From contig NZ_LMFY01000001.1 of NCBI RefSeq assembly GCF_001426995.1, positions 1,640,470-1,704,469 of the forward strand: 64,000 nucleotides of DNA, given 5' to 3'. This DNA comes from Microbacterium sp. Root553. Its GTDB lineage: Bacteria > Actinomycetota > Actinomycetes > Actinomycetales > Microbacteriaceae. The position numbers were made by a program, and so were the translations under genes. How positions within the stretch are numbered: the stretch's first letter is position 1; each line of letters begins with the position of its first letter. The notes below the pieces were generated by a model. The model was not told where the DNA came from. It saw only the letters and a program-made list of their open reading frames with translations, and did not search any database. Positions 26,431 to 34,842 of the stretch are shown here, piece after piece.

Positions 26431-27369
26431 TCACCCGTAGAAGACGAATCGGCGGCTCAGCCGGAACTGGATGGCCGTGACGAGCATGATGAGAAGTGTC
26501 AGCACGATTCCGATCGCGGAGGCGCCTCCGAAGTCGAGCTCCCGGAAGGCGGACTCGTAGATCACCATGACTGCGGTTCGGGTCTCATCACCGGGCCCGC
26601 CTCGCGTGAGCACCCACGGCTGATCGAAGATCTGCAGCGCGTTGATGATGGCCATGACCGATGCGACCAGCAGGGTCGGGCTCACCAGGGGCAGCGTGAT
26701 CATGCGGAACTGCGTCCATCCGGCGGCGCCGTCGAGGGAGGATGCCTCGTAGACCTCGCTCGGGATCGCGGCGAGGCCCCCGATGAAGAGCAGGAACGTG
26801 AAGCCGAAGTTCTGCCACACGTAGACGAGCAGCACCACGACCTTCGCTCCGAACCCGGTCGTCAACCACCCGACGTCGGCGATGCCGATCAGGTTGAGCG
26901 TCTGATTCACGAGCCCGAACTCCTGGTTGAACAGGTACGCCATGATCAGGGAGACGGATGCCGCCGACAGGATCAGCGGGAAGAACAGGGACGACCGGAA
27001 GAAGGTGCGCAACCATGTCGGCATCTTCGACTGCACGAGGATGGCGAGCACCAGCGCGACCGTGAGCTGCAGGATGACCGCCACGATCACGAAGCCGATG
27101 GTGTTCAGAAAAGACACACGCACCGTCGGGTTCATCGCCAGATCGACGAAGTTGTCGACGCCGACGAACACCGGATCGGAGATGATGTCCCACCGGAAGA
27201 AGGCAAGGACGAACGATCCGATGATCGGGACGAGGTTGAACAGCCCGAGGCCGATCACGGTGGGGGCCAGGAAGACCCAGATGATGGACCGCCCCGAGCG
27301 GGCGACGGTGCCGGTCTCGCCGCGCGCTCCCGGCGGCACGGTCAGGGTTCGCGTGCTGCTCTCCGACAT
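26431..27369 (-). CDS. Sugar ABC transporter permease (MalF-type), locus 1
   Basis: A 312-residue CUT1 permease with the EAA loop SEVYEASSLDGAAGWTQFRMITLPLVSP. Two ATG codons in tandem (27372 and 27369) overlap the binding-protein stop; the second has the better spacing (6 nt) to GGGAGG. A longer open frame runs upstream, antisense-like through the binding-protein gene, and is not coding. Confidence 0.9.
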   Translation of the reverse strand: MSESSTRTLTVPPGARGETGTVARSGRSIIWVFLAPTVIGLGLFNLVPIIGSFVLAFFRWDIISDPVFVGVDNFVDLAMNPTVRVSFLNTIGFVIVAVILQLTVALVLAILVQSKMPTWLRTFFRSSLFFPLILSAASVSLIMAYLFNQEFGLVNQTLNLIGIADVGWLTTGFGAKVVVLLVYVWQNFGFTFLLFIGGLAAIPSEVYEASSLDGAAGWTQFRMITLPLVSPTLLVASVMAIINALQIFDQPWVLTRGGPGDETRTAVMVIYESAFRELDFGGASAIGIVLTLLIMLVTAIQFRLSRRFVFYG

Positions 27370-28751
27370 CATCGTCCTCCCAGCGCGATCTCGAGATCTC
27401 GCTGCATCGTCTCCAGGCCGCGGCGGACGCCGGAAGGGCCGTTCGTGATCGTCGACACCACGTTCTTCAGCAACGCCGACTCGACCGCGGCCTGCTGGGG
27501 AGGCGCCGGCATCGGGCCGGTGTCGGGGAATCTGTCGAGGGTGTCGTAGAAGACCTCCCAGTGGGCGGGGCCCACTCCGGCGCCGTACAGTTCGGCGTTG
27601 AGCGAGCGACGAGGAAGCGACGAGTCGGGCTTCGGATGGGCGATCGTCATGCCCTCGACCGACACACAGTACTTGAGCCACTCCCAGGCCTCGTCCTTGC
27701 GCGGAGAGGTCTCCATGATCGCGTAGCCGCCGGCGCCGAACTGATGGCGCTGCCCCGCCATCCGGGGGAAGTACGTCACGTCGTAGGCGTCGTTCGCGAC
27801 GCCCGCCTCTTCGAGGCCGCTCACCCAGAATCCGCCCGCGGGGGTCATGCCGACCGCGCCGGTGGAGAACAGGGAGACCAGCTCGTTCCCGCCGCCCTGT
27901 GCGGGGTTCGCCGCAAGACCCTCCGAGACCATGCTCTGCAGCACGGAGAAGCTCTCCTCGACGCTCTCGTTCAGCGCATCCGCCTGCTGCCACACGTATC
28001 CTCCGCTGCGGGCCGGCTGGTCGGGATAGAAGCGGTTCCAGAACCAGTCGCCTCCACCGGCCTTCTCCTCGCGGAGGAAGCTGGTGTTGTTGACGTAGAG
28101 CCACGGCACGACGCCGCCCCAGAGTCGGTTGTTCCAGAAGTACGGCAGGAACTGCCCCGGCGCGCTCTTCTTCATCGCCCGGGCGGTCGCGAAGAACTCA
28201 TCCAGTGTCCAGTTGTCCGCGGGGCGCTCGAGGCCTGCGCGCTCCATCGCCTGGGTGCTGTAGAAGACGTTCGCCGCATTGAAGTTGTCGGGCATCTGGA
28301 ACAGGCTGCCCTGGTACATGAACGCCTCGATGAGCGCCGGGTTCACGTCGTCGAAGTACTCCTGCATCTGCGACGCGTCGCGGCGCACGAAGTCGTCGAG
28401 CGGATGCGCGAGACGCGAGGCGAAGAGCTGCGCGCCCTCCGTCGCCACCGTGACGACATCCGGAGGCGTGCCCGCCGCGATCATCGTGAGGATCTTCGCG
28501 AAGTACTCGCTCCAGTCCTGTCCCTGGATGGCGACGATGCGCACCTCGATCCCGGGGTGTGCGCGCTGGAAGCCGTCGACCAGCGCCTGGCGGGCCACGG
28601 CATCCTGCGCAGTGCCGAAGAGAGCGACCGTCAGGACGTCTTTTCCGCGCCCGGGGATGTCGGCTCCGGTGAGCCGAGGCCACGAGACCACGGTGCCGAC
28701 GATGCCCAATCCGATGGCACCGAACAGAGCCCTGCGAGTGAGATCAACCAC
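27369..28751 (-). CDS. Sugar ABC transporter substrate-binding protein, locus 1
   Basis: A 460-residue extracellular binding protein of family 1 (ATEGAQLFASRLAHPLDDFV, then GAVGMTPAGGFWVSGL near 330). The GTG at 28751 has RBS AGGAGAG at 6 nt. The N-terminus has LTRRALFGAIGLGIVG, which looks like a twin-arginine signal, and there is no lipobox Cys. That is unusual, since actinobacterial sugar-binding proteins are normally lipoproteins. It is the first gene of a LacI-controlled operon ending in GH32, so fructo-oligosaccharide is the probable ligand. Confidence 0.88.
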   Translation of the reverse strand: MVDLTRRALFGAIGLGIVGTVVSWPRLTGADIPGRGKDVLTVALFGTAQDAVARQALVDGFQRAHPGIEVRIVAIQGQDWSEYFAKILTMIAAGTPPDVVTVATEGAQLFASRLAHPLDDFVRRDASQMQEYFDDVNPALIEAFMYQGSLFQMPDNFNAANVFYSTQAMERAGLERPADNWTLDEFFATARAMKKSAPGQFLPYFWNNRLWGGVVPWLYVNNTSFLREEKAGGGDWFWNRFYPDQPARSGGYVWQQADALNESVEESFSVLQSMVSEGLAANPAQGGGNELVSLFSTGAVGMTPAGGFWVSGLEEAGVANDAYDVTYFPRMAGQRHQFGAGGYAIMETSPRKDEAWEWLKYCVSVEGMTIAHPKPDSSLPRRSLNAELYGAGVGPAHWEVFYDTLDRFPDTGPMPAPPQQAAVESALLKNVVSTITNGPSGVRRGLETMQRDLEIALGGR

Positions 28752-28808
28752 GATGTTCTCTCCTGTTTTCGTGACTCCGCAGGCGGGATGCAGTAGGCGA
28801 GCGAAGGT

Positions 28809-28824
28809 GCTGAATTGATTCAGC
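28809..28824. promoter_or_regulatory. LacI operator A, fructan locus 1
   Basis: GCTGAAT-TG-ATTCAGC is a perfect 7-bp inverted repeat, 58 nt upstream of the binding-protein GTG. A 14-of-16 copy lies at 28867. Confidence 0.75.
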
Positions 28825-28866
28825 AGGCCGAGATTAGCATCGCGGATCGGGAGCTGCAAGCAATTT

Positions 28867-28882
28867 GCTAAATCAATTCAAC
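28867..28882. promoter_or_regulatory. LacI operator B, fructan locus 1
   Basis: GCTAAATCAATTCAAC matches the reverse complement of operator A at 14 of 16 bases. The centres are 58 bp apart, compatible with DNA looping between the divergent binding-protein and LacI promoters. Confidence 0.68.
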
Positions 28883-28945
28883 GCACGTCGTTCCGGGTCG
28901 GGGCTGCACTGCCTAAGCTGGAGATGTCACGACAGGAGGATGCCG

Positions 28946-29971
28946 GTGCCGAACAACGTCGATCGCAGGCCGACTCTCGCCGATGTCGCCGCACTCTCCG
29001 GTATGTCGAAGACCGCGGTCAGCATGATCCTGAACGATCGACCGGGCTCGCGCCTCTCCGTCGACGCGGCGCGACGGGTTCGCGCCGCCGCCGAGGAGCT
29101 CGGGTACCGGCCCAATCCCGCAGCTCAGAGCCTGCGACTCGGCAAGACGAAGACGCTCGGTTTCATCTCCGATCAGATCACCGTGACCCGCTATGCCTCC
29201 GAGATGATCCGCGGACTGCTCTCTGCGGCCAAGGAGCACGGCTACACCATTCTCATCGCCGAGACCGAGGGCGATGACGCGACGATCTCCGACGAGATCC
29301 AGGCGATGATCGACCGCCGCGTCGACGGCATCCTGATCGGGCTCCTCGGCGCGCGCATGATCGAGGTTCCGCAGACGCCGCGCGACGTGCCGGTCGTGAT
29401 CGTGAACGGCACGTCGACGACCGGGCACCCCTCGGTGCTGCCGGACGAGCGCACCGCCGGTCACGCGATGGCGCACCTGCTCACCGACGCCGGGCACCGC
29501 CGCATCGGTGTGATCGGCAACAATCCCCTCGCGGTCTCGTCGCCACGGCACTCGGTCACCATCGGGCCGCGGTTCGATGGCATCCACGCCGCCTTCGCCG
29601 AGGCGGGCGTTCAGTCGTTCGTCGTCGACGTTCCGGACTGGAACCCCGATGTCGGCTACACCCGCACCCTGCAGATGCTCGACGCGCATCCCGATCTCAC
29701 AGCGATCCTGGCCGGCAACGACGGCGTGGCGTTCGGCGCGTACCAGGCGATCGCGGAGCGCGGGCTGAAGGTGCCGGACGACATCTCCGTCGCGTCGTTC
29801 GACGACGAAGAGCTGGCGAGCTTCCAACGACCGGGCCTGACGACCGCGCGGCTCCCCTATGACGTGATGGGGCGCACTGCCGTCGAGATGCTGCTCGGCG
29901 AGATCCCCCTGGGGGCGGTGCTGATCCCCATGCCGGTCATCACGCGATCGTCGATACGCCGCCTGGGTTGA
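28946..29971 (+). CDS. LacI-family regulator, fructan locus 1
   Basis: A 341-residue repressor. The HTH is at 9-30 (LADVAALSGMSKTAVSMILN), then the hinge YRPNPAAQSLRLGKTKTLGFI and the sugar-binding domain ending FQRPGLTTARLPYDVMGRTAVEML. The RBS GGAGG abuts an ATG at 28940, so the GTG at 28946 (6-nt spacing) is the likelier start. It is divergent from the CUT1-GH32 operon and should bind the two GCTGAAT-type sites. Confidence 0.88.
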   Translation: MPNNVDRRPTLADVAALSGMSKTAVSMILNDRPGSRLSVDAARRVRAAAEELGYRPNPAAQSLRLGKTKTLGFISDQITVTRYASEMIRGLLSAAKEHGYTILIAETEGDDATISDEIQAMIDRRVDGILIGLLGARMIEVPQTPRDVPVVIVNGTSTTGHPSVLPDERTAGHAMAHLLTDAGHRRIGVIGNNPLAVSSPRHSVTIGPRFDGIHAAFAEAGVQSFVVDVPDWNPDVGYTRTLQMLDAHPDLTAILAGNDGVAFGAYQAIAERGLKVPDDISVASFDDEELASFQRPGLTTARLPYDVMGRTAVEMLLGEIPLGAVLIPMPVITRSSIRRLG

Positions 29972-29999
29972 CGGAATTGCCGAGCTGCGGATGGAACGC

Positions 30000-30062
30000 T
30001 TGACACCCGTTCTGTCGCGCGTTAGCTTTGTGTCTCACACGTACTAACGCGCGACAGAACGG
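30000..30062 (+). promoter_or_regulatory. Promoter with two inverted LacI operators, fructan locus 2
   Basis: TTGACA (30000-30005), 17 nt and TAGCTT (30023-30028) form a good promoter. CCGTTCTGTCGCGCGTTAG (30007-30025) lies between -35 and -10, and its exact inverse follows at 30044-30062, just after the expected start. The 19-bp arms are perfect with an 18-nt gap. They read best as two operators of the LacI protein encoded next, although the RNA could also fold. A third near copy is inside the binding-protein gene at 31181. Confidence 0.8.
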
Positions 30063-30068
30063 TCAACG

Positions 30069-31073
30069 ATGACGAAGCGACCCGTCACCATGAGTGATGT
30101 AGCCAGAGATCTCGGTCTCTCCCGCTCGGCGGTGTCCTTCGCGTTCAACGACGAGAACCAGGTCTCCGCCGAGACTCGCGACCGTGTGCGGGAGCGGGCC
30201 GCCGAACTCGGGTACCGTCCGAACGCCGGCGCCAGGGCGCTCGCCGGACAGCGCACCGACCTGTTCGGGCTCGTGACCGACATCGTGTCGACGCCCTTCG
30301 GCGGCGATCTGATCGCCGGAGCGCAGGACTGGTTCTGGCGCCACGGCAAGTCGCTCATCATCGCGGGTGCCGCGCACATCGAGCGTCCGGACGCCCGGTC
30401 GATCGAGATGATGCTCGAGCACCGCGTCGGCGGCATCATCGTCGCCACCACGTGGAACCGGCCCATCGACCTGCCCGCCTCCCTCGACGGAGTGCCTGTC
30501 GTCCTCGTCCACTGCTTCGACCCGCTCGGACGCTATTCGACGGTTCTCCCCGACGAGGAGAACGGCGGCTACTCCGCGACGTCGATGCTGCTCGAGGCGC
30601 GGCGTCGCCGGGTGGCGTTCATCAATCTGCCGGGCGATCTCGTGGCCGCGGAAGGCCGCGAGGCCGGCTACCGCCGCGCCATGGCCGATGCGGGGATCGC
30701 CATCGACCCCGCGCTCATGGTCCGGTCCGGACCCGAAGCCGAAGACGGCTACCGGGTCGCGATCGAGCTGCTGCGCGATCGCGACATCGACGGACTGTTC
30801 TGCGCCAACGACCGTATCGCGATGGGCGCGTACGAGGCCGCGAGGGAGCTCGGTCTCCGCATCCCCGAAGACATCTCGATCGTCGGCTTCGACAACCAGG
30901 AGATCATCGCCGGATCCTTGCGTCCCGGCCTCTCCTCGGTCGCCCTGCCCTTCCGCGAGATGGGGGAGCGGGGCGCGGAGCTCCTCATGAACGCCGCCGA
31001 CGGCGAGCCGCCGTCCCACGTGATGGTGGGCTGCCCGCCCATCGCGCGGAATTCGGTCTCGATTCCGACCTGA
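30069..31073 (+). CDS. LacI-family regulator, fructan locus 2
   Basis: A 334-residue repressor. The HTH is at 7-28 (MSDVARDLGLSRSAVSFAFN), followed by YRPNAGARALAGQRTDLFG and the effector domain with DGLFCANDRIAMGAYEAA and the end LRPGLSSVALPFREMGERGAELL. It has no strong RBS. It lies directly behind two inverted operators and ahead of the Opp-type transporter operon in the same direction, so it probably represses itself and the operon, with fructose or an oligosaccharide as inducer. Confidence 0.88.
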   Translation: MTKRPVTMSDVARDLGLSRSAVSFAFNDENQVSAETRDRVRERAAELGYRPNAGARALAGQRTDLFGLVTDIVSTPFGGDLIAGAQDWFWRHGKSLIIAGAAHIERPDARSIEMMLEHRVGGIIVATTWNRPIDLPASLDGVPVVLVHCFDPLGRYSTVLPDEENGGYSATSMLLEARRRRVAFINLPGDLVAAEGREAGYRRAMADAGIAIDPALMVRSGPEAEDGYRVAIELLRDRDIDGLFCANDRIAMGAYEAARELGLRIPEDISIVGFDNQEIIAGSLRPGLSSVALPFREMGERGAELLMNAADGEPPSHVMVGCPPIARNSVSIPT

Positions 31074-31094
31074 CCCGATCTGACCCGCAGGGTT

Positions 31095-31109
31095 CCCGCA
31101 CGATGCGGG
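31095..31109 (+). terminator. Small hairpin between LacI and the transporter operon
   Basis: CCCGCA-CGA-TGCGGG is a 6-bp stem with a triloop, 22 nt after the LacI stop. A palindrome GAACAG-TC-CTGTTC follows at 31127-31140. The pair could partly end the regulator message and mark a second control site for the binding-protein gene. Support is weak. Confidence 0.4.
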
Positions 31110-31157
31110 CATCCGTCTCGACACCCGAACAGTCCTGTTCAAAGATGAAAGGAAATC

Positions 31158-32825
31158 ATGACTGATTCTCGTTCGCGCCGTTTCTGGCGCGCGTTAGTTG
31201 GCGCCACCGCCGTGGTCGGCGCGGCCGCCATGGCACTGTCGGGCTGCGCTCCGGCCCAGTCCGGTGCGAAGTCCGACATGCTCCGCGTCGCCGCTATCGG
31301 CAACGCGTCGTTCGTGCAGAACTTCAACCCCTTCTCGCCGACCGCGGTCGCGATGTCGAAGAACGCCGTCTACGAGTCGATGATGGTGACGAACCTCCCC
31401 AAGGGCGAGATCGTGCCCTGGCTCGCCTCCGGGTACGAGTGGAGCGACGACGGACTCACGCTCACCTTCACGCTCAACGACGACCTCACCTGGTCCGACG
31501 GCGAGGAGCTGACGTCGGAGGACGTGGCGTACTCCTTCGACCTCGCCCGCGAGGTGCTCGGCGAGTCGACCTACGAGTACGTCGACTCGGTCGCGACCCC
31601 CGATGACACGACGGTCGCCTTCGCGTTCAACCGTCCCTACACGCCCGGCCTGTATGAGCTGGGTGTTCAGCTGATCGTTCCCGAGCACATCTGGAAGGAC
31701 GTCGACGACCCGGCGAAGTTCCAGAACTCCGACCCCGTCGCCTCGGGCCCGTTCACCGAGGTCACCAACTTCTCGGCGCAGTCCTTCGACCTGCTCCGCA
31801 ACCCGCACTACTGGCAGAAGGACAAGGCCGACTACACCGGCATCCGAGTCATCGCCTACGGCGGAAACGACGCCGCGAACATCGCCGCGATCAACGGCGA
31901 CATCGACTTCGGCCTCGGCTTCATCCAGGACATCCAGAAGACCTACGTGGATGTCGATCCCGAGCACCGCGGCTACTGGTTCCCGGCCGTCGGCTCCACC
32001 ATCGCCCTGACGCTCAACACCGCGCAGGGGCCCTACGACGACGTGAACCTCCGCAAGGCGATCAGCATGGGCATCGACCGCGAGGCCGTCGTCGCCAAGG
32101 GGATGAACGGCTACACGCACCCCTCCGACTGCACCGGCCTGAGCGACGCGTACGACACGTGGCGCGACGAGGCACTCGTCTCGCAGTGCGACTGGACCAC
32201 CTACGACGTGGATGCCGCGAATGCGCTGCTCGACTCGTCGGGCTACGAGCGCGGGGCCGACGGCATGCGCGTCACTCCCGACGGAGCACCGCTGGAGTTC
32301 AGCATCGGCGTCGGGTCCGCCTCGACCGACTGGATCGCGGTCGCCCAGGTGATCTCCGACAACATGACCGAGCTCGGCATCAGCGCACCGCTGAAGGTGC
32401 AGGACTGGTCGCAGATCAACCAGGCGCTGTTCGGCGGTACGTTCCAGGGCAACATCGCCTGGAGCGGCGCGGGCGTCACGCCGTTCGAGTACTACCGCAG
32501 CGCGATGTCGTGCCGCACGGTGAAGCCCGTGGGCGAGGAGGCGACCCAGAACTTCCAGCGCTTCTGCAGTGAAGAGGCGGACCAGCTGCTCGATCAGTTC
32601 GCCGCGGCCACCAGCGACGAGGAGCAGGCGGCCGTCATGGACAAGCTGCAGGCCGTCTACTCGGAGTCCGCGCCCACCATCCCGCTGTTCCCCGGCCCGG
32701 AGTGGGGTGCCTACAACAGCACCAACTTCGTGGGCTGGCCGAGCGAGGACGACCCCTACGCGACGCTGTCGGCCAGCGTCTCGAGCACCGTGATGGTGCT
32801 GGCGAACATCCGCCCGCGCGAGTGA
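31158..32825 (+). CDS. ABC transporter substrate-binding lipoprotein, family 5 (Opp-type)
   Basis: A 555-residue solute-binding protein family 5 member with lipobox LSGC (Cys at about residue 30). Family marks are WLASGYEWSDDGLTLTFTLNDDLTWSDG and the HIWKDV and LRNPHYW regions. RBS AAAGGAAA is 5 nt before the ATG. It is followed by two Opp-type permeases and a double ATPase, then GH32 and fructokinase genes, so it most likely binds fructo-oligosaccharides, not peptides. Codons 13-14 are TTA GTT, out of keeping with the GC-rich gene; they lie inside an operator-like element. Confidence 0.88.
   Translation: MTDSRSRRFWRALVGATAVVGAAAMALSGCAPAQSGAKSDMLRVAAIGNASFVQNFNPFSPTAVAMSKNAVYESMMVTNLPKGEIVPWLASGYEWSDDGLTLTFTLNDDLTWSDGEELTSEDVAYSFDLAREVLGESTYEYVDSVATPDDTTVAFAFNRPYTPGLYELGVQLIVPEHIWKDVDDPAKFQNSDPVASGPFTEVTNFSAQSFDLLRNPHYWQKDKADYTGIRVIAYGGNDAANIAAINGDIDFGLGFIQDIQKTYVDVDPEHRGYWFPAVGSTIALTLNTAQGPYDDVNLRKAISMGIDREAVVAKGMNGYTHPSDCTGLSDAYDTWRDEALVSQCDWTTYDVDAANALLDSSGYERGADGMRVTPDGAPLEFSIGVGSASTDWIAVAQVISDNMTELGISAPLKVQDWSQINQALFGGTFQGNIAWSGAGVTPFEYYRSAMSCRTVKPVGEEATQNFQRFCSEEADQLLDQFAAATSDEEQAAVMDKLQAVYSESAPTIPLFPGPEWGAYNSTNFVGWPSEDDPYATLSASVSSTVMVLANIRPRE
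31181..31197. promoter_or_regulatory. Intragenic LacI operator copy in the signal-peptide codons
   Basis: TTTCTGGCGCGCGTTAG matches the upstream operator GTTCTGTCGCGCGTTAG at 15 of 17 bases, with the last ten identical. It begins 23 nt downstream of the binding-protein ATG. It could act as a roadblock or a looping partner about 1.1 kb from the promoter pair. Confidence 0.55.
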
Positions 32826-32831
32826 GGGCTC

Positions 32832-32861
32832 CCGGTGGCGGCGCCTCCGCGCCGCCACCGG
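32832..32861 (+). terminator. Stem-loop between binding protein and permease
   Basis: A 13-bp perfect stem (CCGGTGGCGGCGC with its complement) and a 4-nt loop follow the binding-protein stop by 6 nt. In transporter operons such a stem usually protects or partly ends the message so that the binding protein is made in excess. Confidence 0.65.
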
Positions 32862-32920
32862 CACCCTTCTCCATCCGTTCCCCGCCCGCGACCAGCGGCG
32901 ACCACGTTGAGAGGCATCTG

Positions 32921-33895
32921 ATGGCTTTCGTTCTCCGCAGACTCGGCTACTACCTGATCGCGTTCTGGGCATCCCTCACGATCAACTTCCTGCTCCCGCG
33001 CCTGATGCCTGGCGACCCCGTCGGCCGCATGCTCGGTCAGATGCAGAACCTGACCGACGATCAGGTCGCGCAGTTCCGGCACCTGTTCGGTCTCGACGAC
33101 CGTCCGGTGTGGCAGCAGTACATCCAGTACATCGGCGACGTCTTCACCGGCAACCTCGGCCTCTCGATCTCGCAGTTCCCGACGCCCGTCGTGCAGGTGA
33201 TCGGCGCGCAGCTCGGGTACACGATCCTTCTCGGCGGCACGGCGCTGGTGATCTCGTTCGTTCTCGGCAACCTGCTGGGCATCTGGGCGGCCTGGCGGCG
33301 CGGCGGTGCGCTGGACACCATCTTTCCGCCGCTGCTGGTGTTCACCGGGTCGTTCCCCTACTTCTTCATCGCGATGATCGCGCTGTACCTGTTCGCCGTG
33401 ACCCTGAAGTGGTTCCCGATCGGTCAGGCGTTCACGCTCGGCACCGTCCCCTCGTTCAGCGGGGAGTTCATCGGCGACCTGATGCTGCACCTCGTCCTGC
33501 CCGCCGGCACGATCGTGGCGGTCTCGATCGGCGGATGGATGCTGGGCATGCGCAACACCATGATCGGCACCGCCGCCGAGGACTACATCACGATGGCGCG
33601 CGCGAAGGGTCTGACCGAGCGGCGGATCATGTACCGCTACGCGGCCCGCAACGCCATGCTGCCCTCGGTGACCGCCTTCGGGATGTCGATCGGCTTCGTG
33701 GTCGGCGGCGCCCTGCTCACCGAGGTCGTCTTCGCCTACCCCGGCATCGGCTATCAGCTGCTCCGGGCCGTGCAGGCGCTGGACTACCCGCTCATGCAGG
33801 GCATCTTCCTCACCCTGACCGGCGCCGTGCTGGTCGCCAACTTCCTGATCGACATCTTCTACGTGCGGCTCGACCCGCGTGTGCGAGTGAGGTAA
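32921..33895 (+). CDS. ABC transporter permease (DppB/OppB-type)
   Basis: A 324-residue permease with six membrane segments, the long first periplasmic loop of the OppB type (LMPGDPVGRMLGQ...) and the EAA-like loop AEDYITMARAKGLTERRIMYRYAARNAMLPSVT. RBS GAGAGG is 7 nt before the ATG. It is followed 2 nt later by the partner permease. Confidence 0.9.
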   Translation: MAFVLRRLGYYLIAFWASLTINFLLPRLMPGDPVGRMLGQMQNLTDDQVAQFRHLFGLDDRPVWQQYIQYIGDVFTGNLGLSISQFPTPVVQVIGAQLGYTILLGGTALVISFVLGNLLGIWAAWRRGGALDTIFPPLLVFTGSFPYFFIAMIALYLFAVTLKWFPIGQAFTLGTVPSFSGEFIGDLMLHLVLPAGTIVAVSIGGWMLGMRNTMIGTAAEDYITMARAKGLTERRIMYRYAARNAMLPSVTAFGMSIGFVVGGALLTEVVFAYPGIGYQLLRAVQALDYPLMQGIFLTLTGAVLVANFLIDIFYVRLDPRVRVR

Positions 33896-33897
33896 TC

Positions 33898-34842
33898 ATG
33901 TCCGTACAGAATTCCGGATCGAGCATGCTCTCGACGGCGACGACCTCGCGTCCCGGCGTCCCGGTGAAGAGCCCGGTGTACCGCGACCACCTGCTCGCGC
34001 GTCTGCTGCGAGACCGTCGTGCGGTGATCGGCCTCGTCATCCTGGCGATCTTCGTCGTCGTCGCCGTCGCCGCGCCGCTGCTGGCACCGGGCAATCCCCG
34101 TGCCTCGGTGGTCGCCGGCTCCGAGGCGCCGTCGCTCGCGCACCTTCTCGGCACGACGGCCAAGGGCGAGGACGTCCTCGCACTTCTGATCTGGGGATCC
34201 CAGAGCTCGCTCGGCATCGGGTTCACCGTCGGAGCGCTGGCCACTCTCATCGGTCTGCTGGTCGGTCTGGTGTCGGCCTTCTTCGGCCGGGTCGTCGACG
34301 ACGTGCTGTCGGTCGTGACGAACATCTTCCTGCTGATCCCCGGGCTGCCTCTGCTGATCATCCTCGCCGCCTTCCTCCCGCCAGGACCCGGGACCATCGT
34401 CATCGTGCTGGTGGCCACCGGGTGGGCCGGGTCGGCGCGGGTGGTGCGGTCGCAAGCCCTCTCCCTGCGCGGCAAGGACTACACCGACGCCGCGGTCGTG
34501 ACCGGCGAGCGGGCGCTGACGATCATGTTCCGCGAGATGCTGCCCAACATGGCGTCCATCGTGATGAGCACCTTCCTCGCCTGCGTGATCTTCGGCATCG
34601 GCGCCCAGGCGGGTCTCGAGTTCCTCGGCCTCGGCGACGTGTCGGCCATCAGCTGGGGCACCAACCTCTACTGGGCCAGCATCGAGGGCTCCCTCATCCG
34701 CGGCACCTGGTGGACCTTCATCCCGTCGGGCGTCGCCATCGCCCTCGTCGCGTTCGCGCTCGCCCTCATCAACTACGCCGTCGACGAGATCACGAATCCT
34801 CGACTCGCCGGACGCACCAAGAGAAAGGACCGCCGGCGATGA
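33898..34842 (+). CDS. ABC transporter permease (DppC/OppC-type)
   Basis: A 314-residue permease. The N-terminal cytosolic stretch is about 45 residues, the first segment is IGLVILAIFVVVAVAAPLL, and the EAA loop is GKDYTDAAVVTGERALTIMFREMLPN. It starts 2 nt after the DppB-type gene, and its stop overlaps the ATPase start by ATGA, so the transporter is one translational unit. Confidence 0.9.
   Translation: MSVQNSGSSMLSTATTSRPGVPVKSPVYRDHLLARLLRDRRAVIGLVILAIFVVVAVAAPLLAPGNPRASVVAGSEAPSLAHLLGTTAKGEDVLALLIWGSQSSLGIGFTVGALATLIGLLVGLVSAFFGRVVDDVLSVVTNIFLLIPGLPLLIILAAFLPPGPGTIVIVLVATGWAGSARVVRSQALSLRGKDYTDAAVVTGERALTIMFREMLPNMASIVMSTFLACVIFGIGAQAGLEFLGLGDVSAISWGTNLYWASIEGSLIRGTWWTFIPSGVAIALVAFALALINYAVDEITNPRLAGRTKRKDRRR

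Noticed and set aside
30007..30062. Riboswitch or attenuator in the LacI leader.
   Set aside because: The inverted repeat straddles the promoter, so one arm would not be transcribed from the mapped -35/-10; operator pair is the simpler reading.
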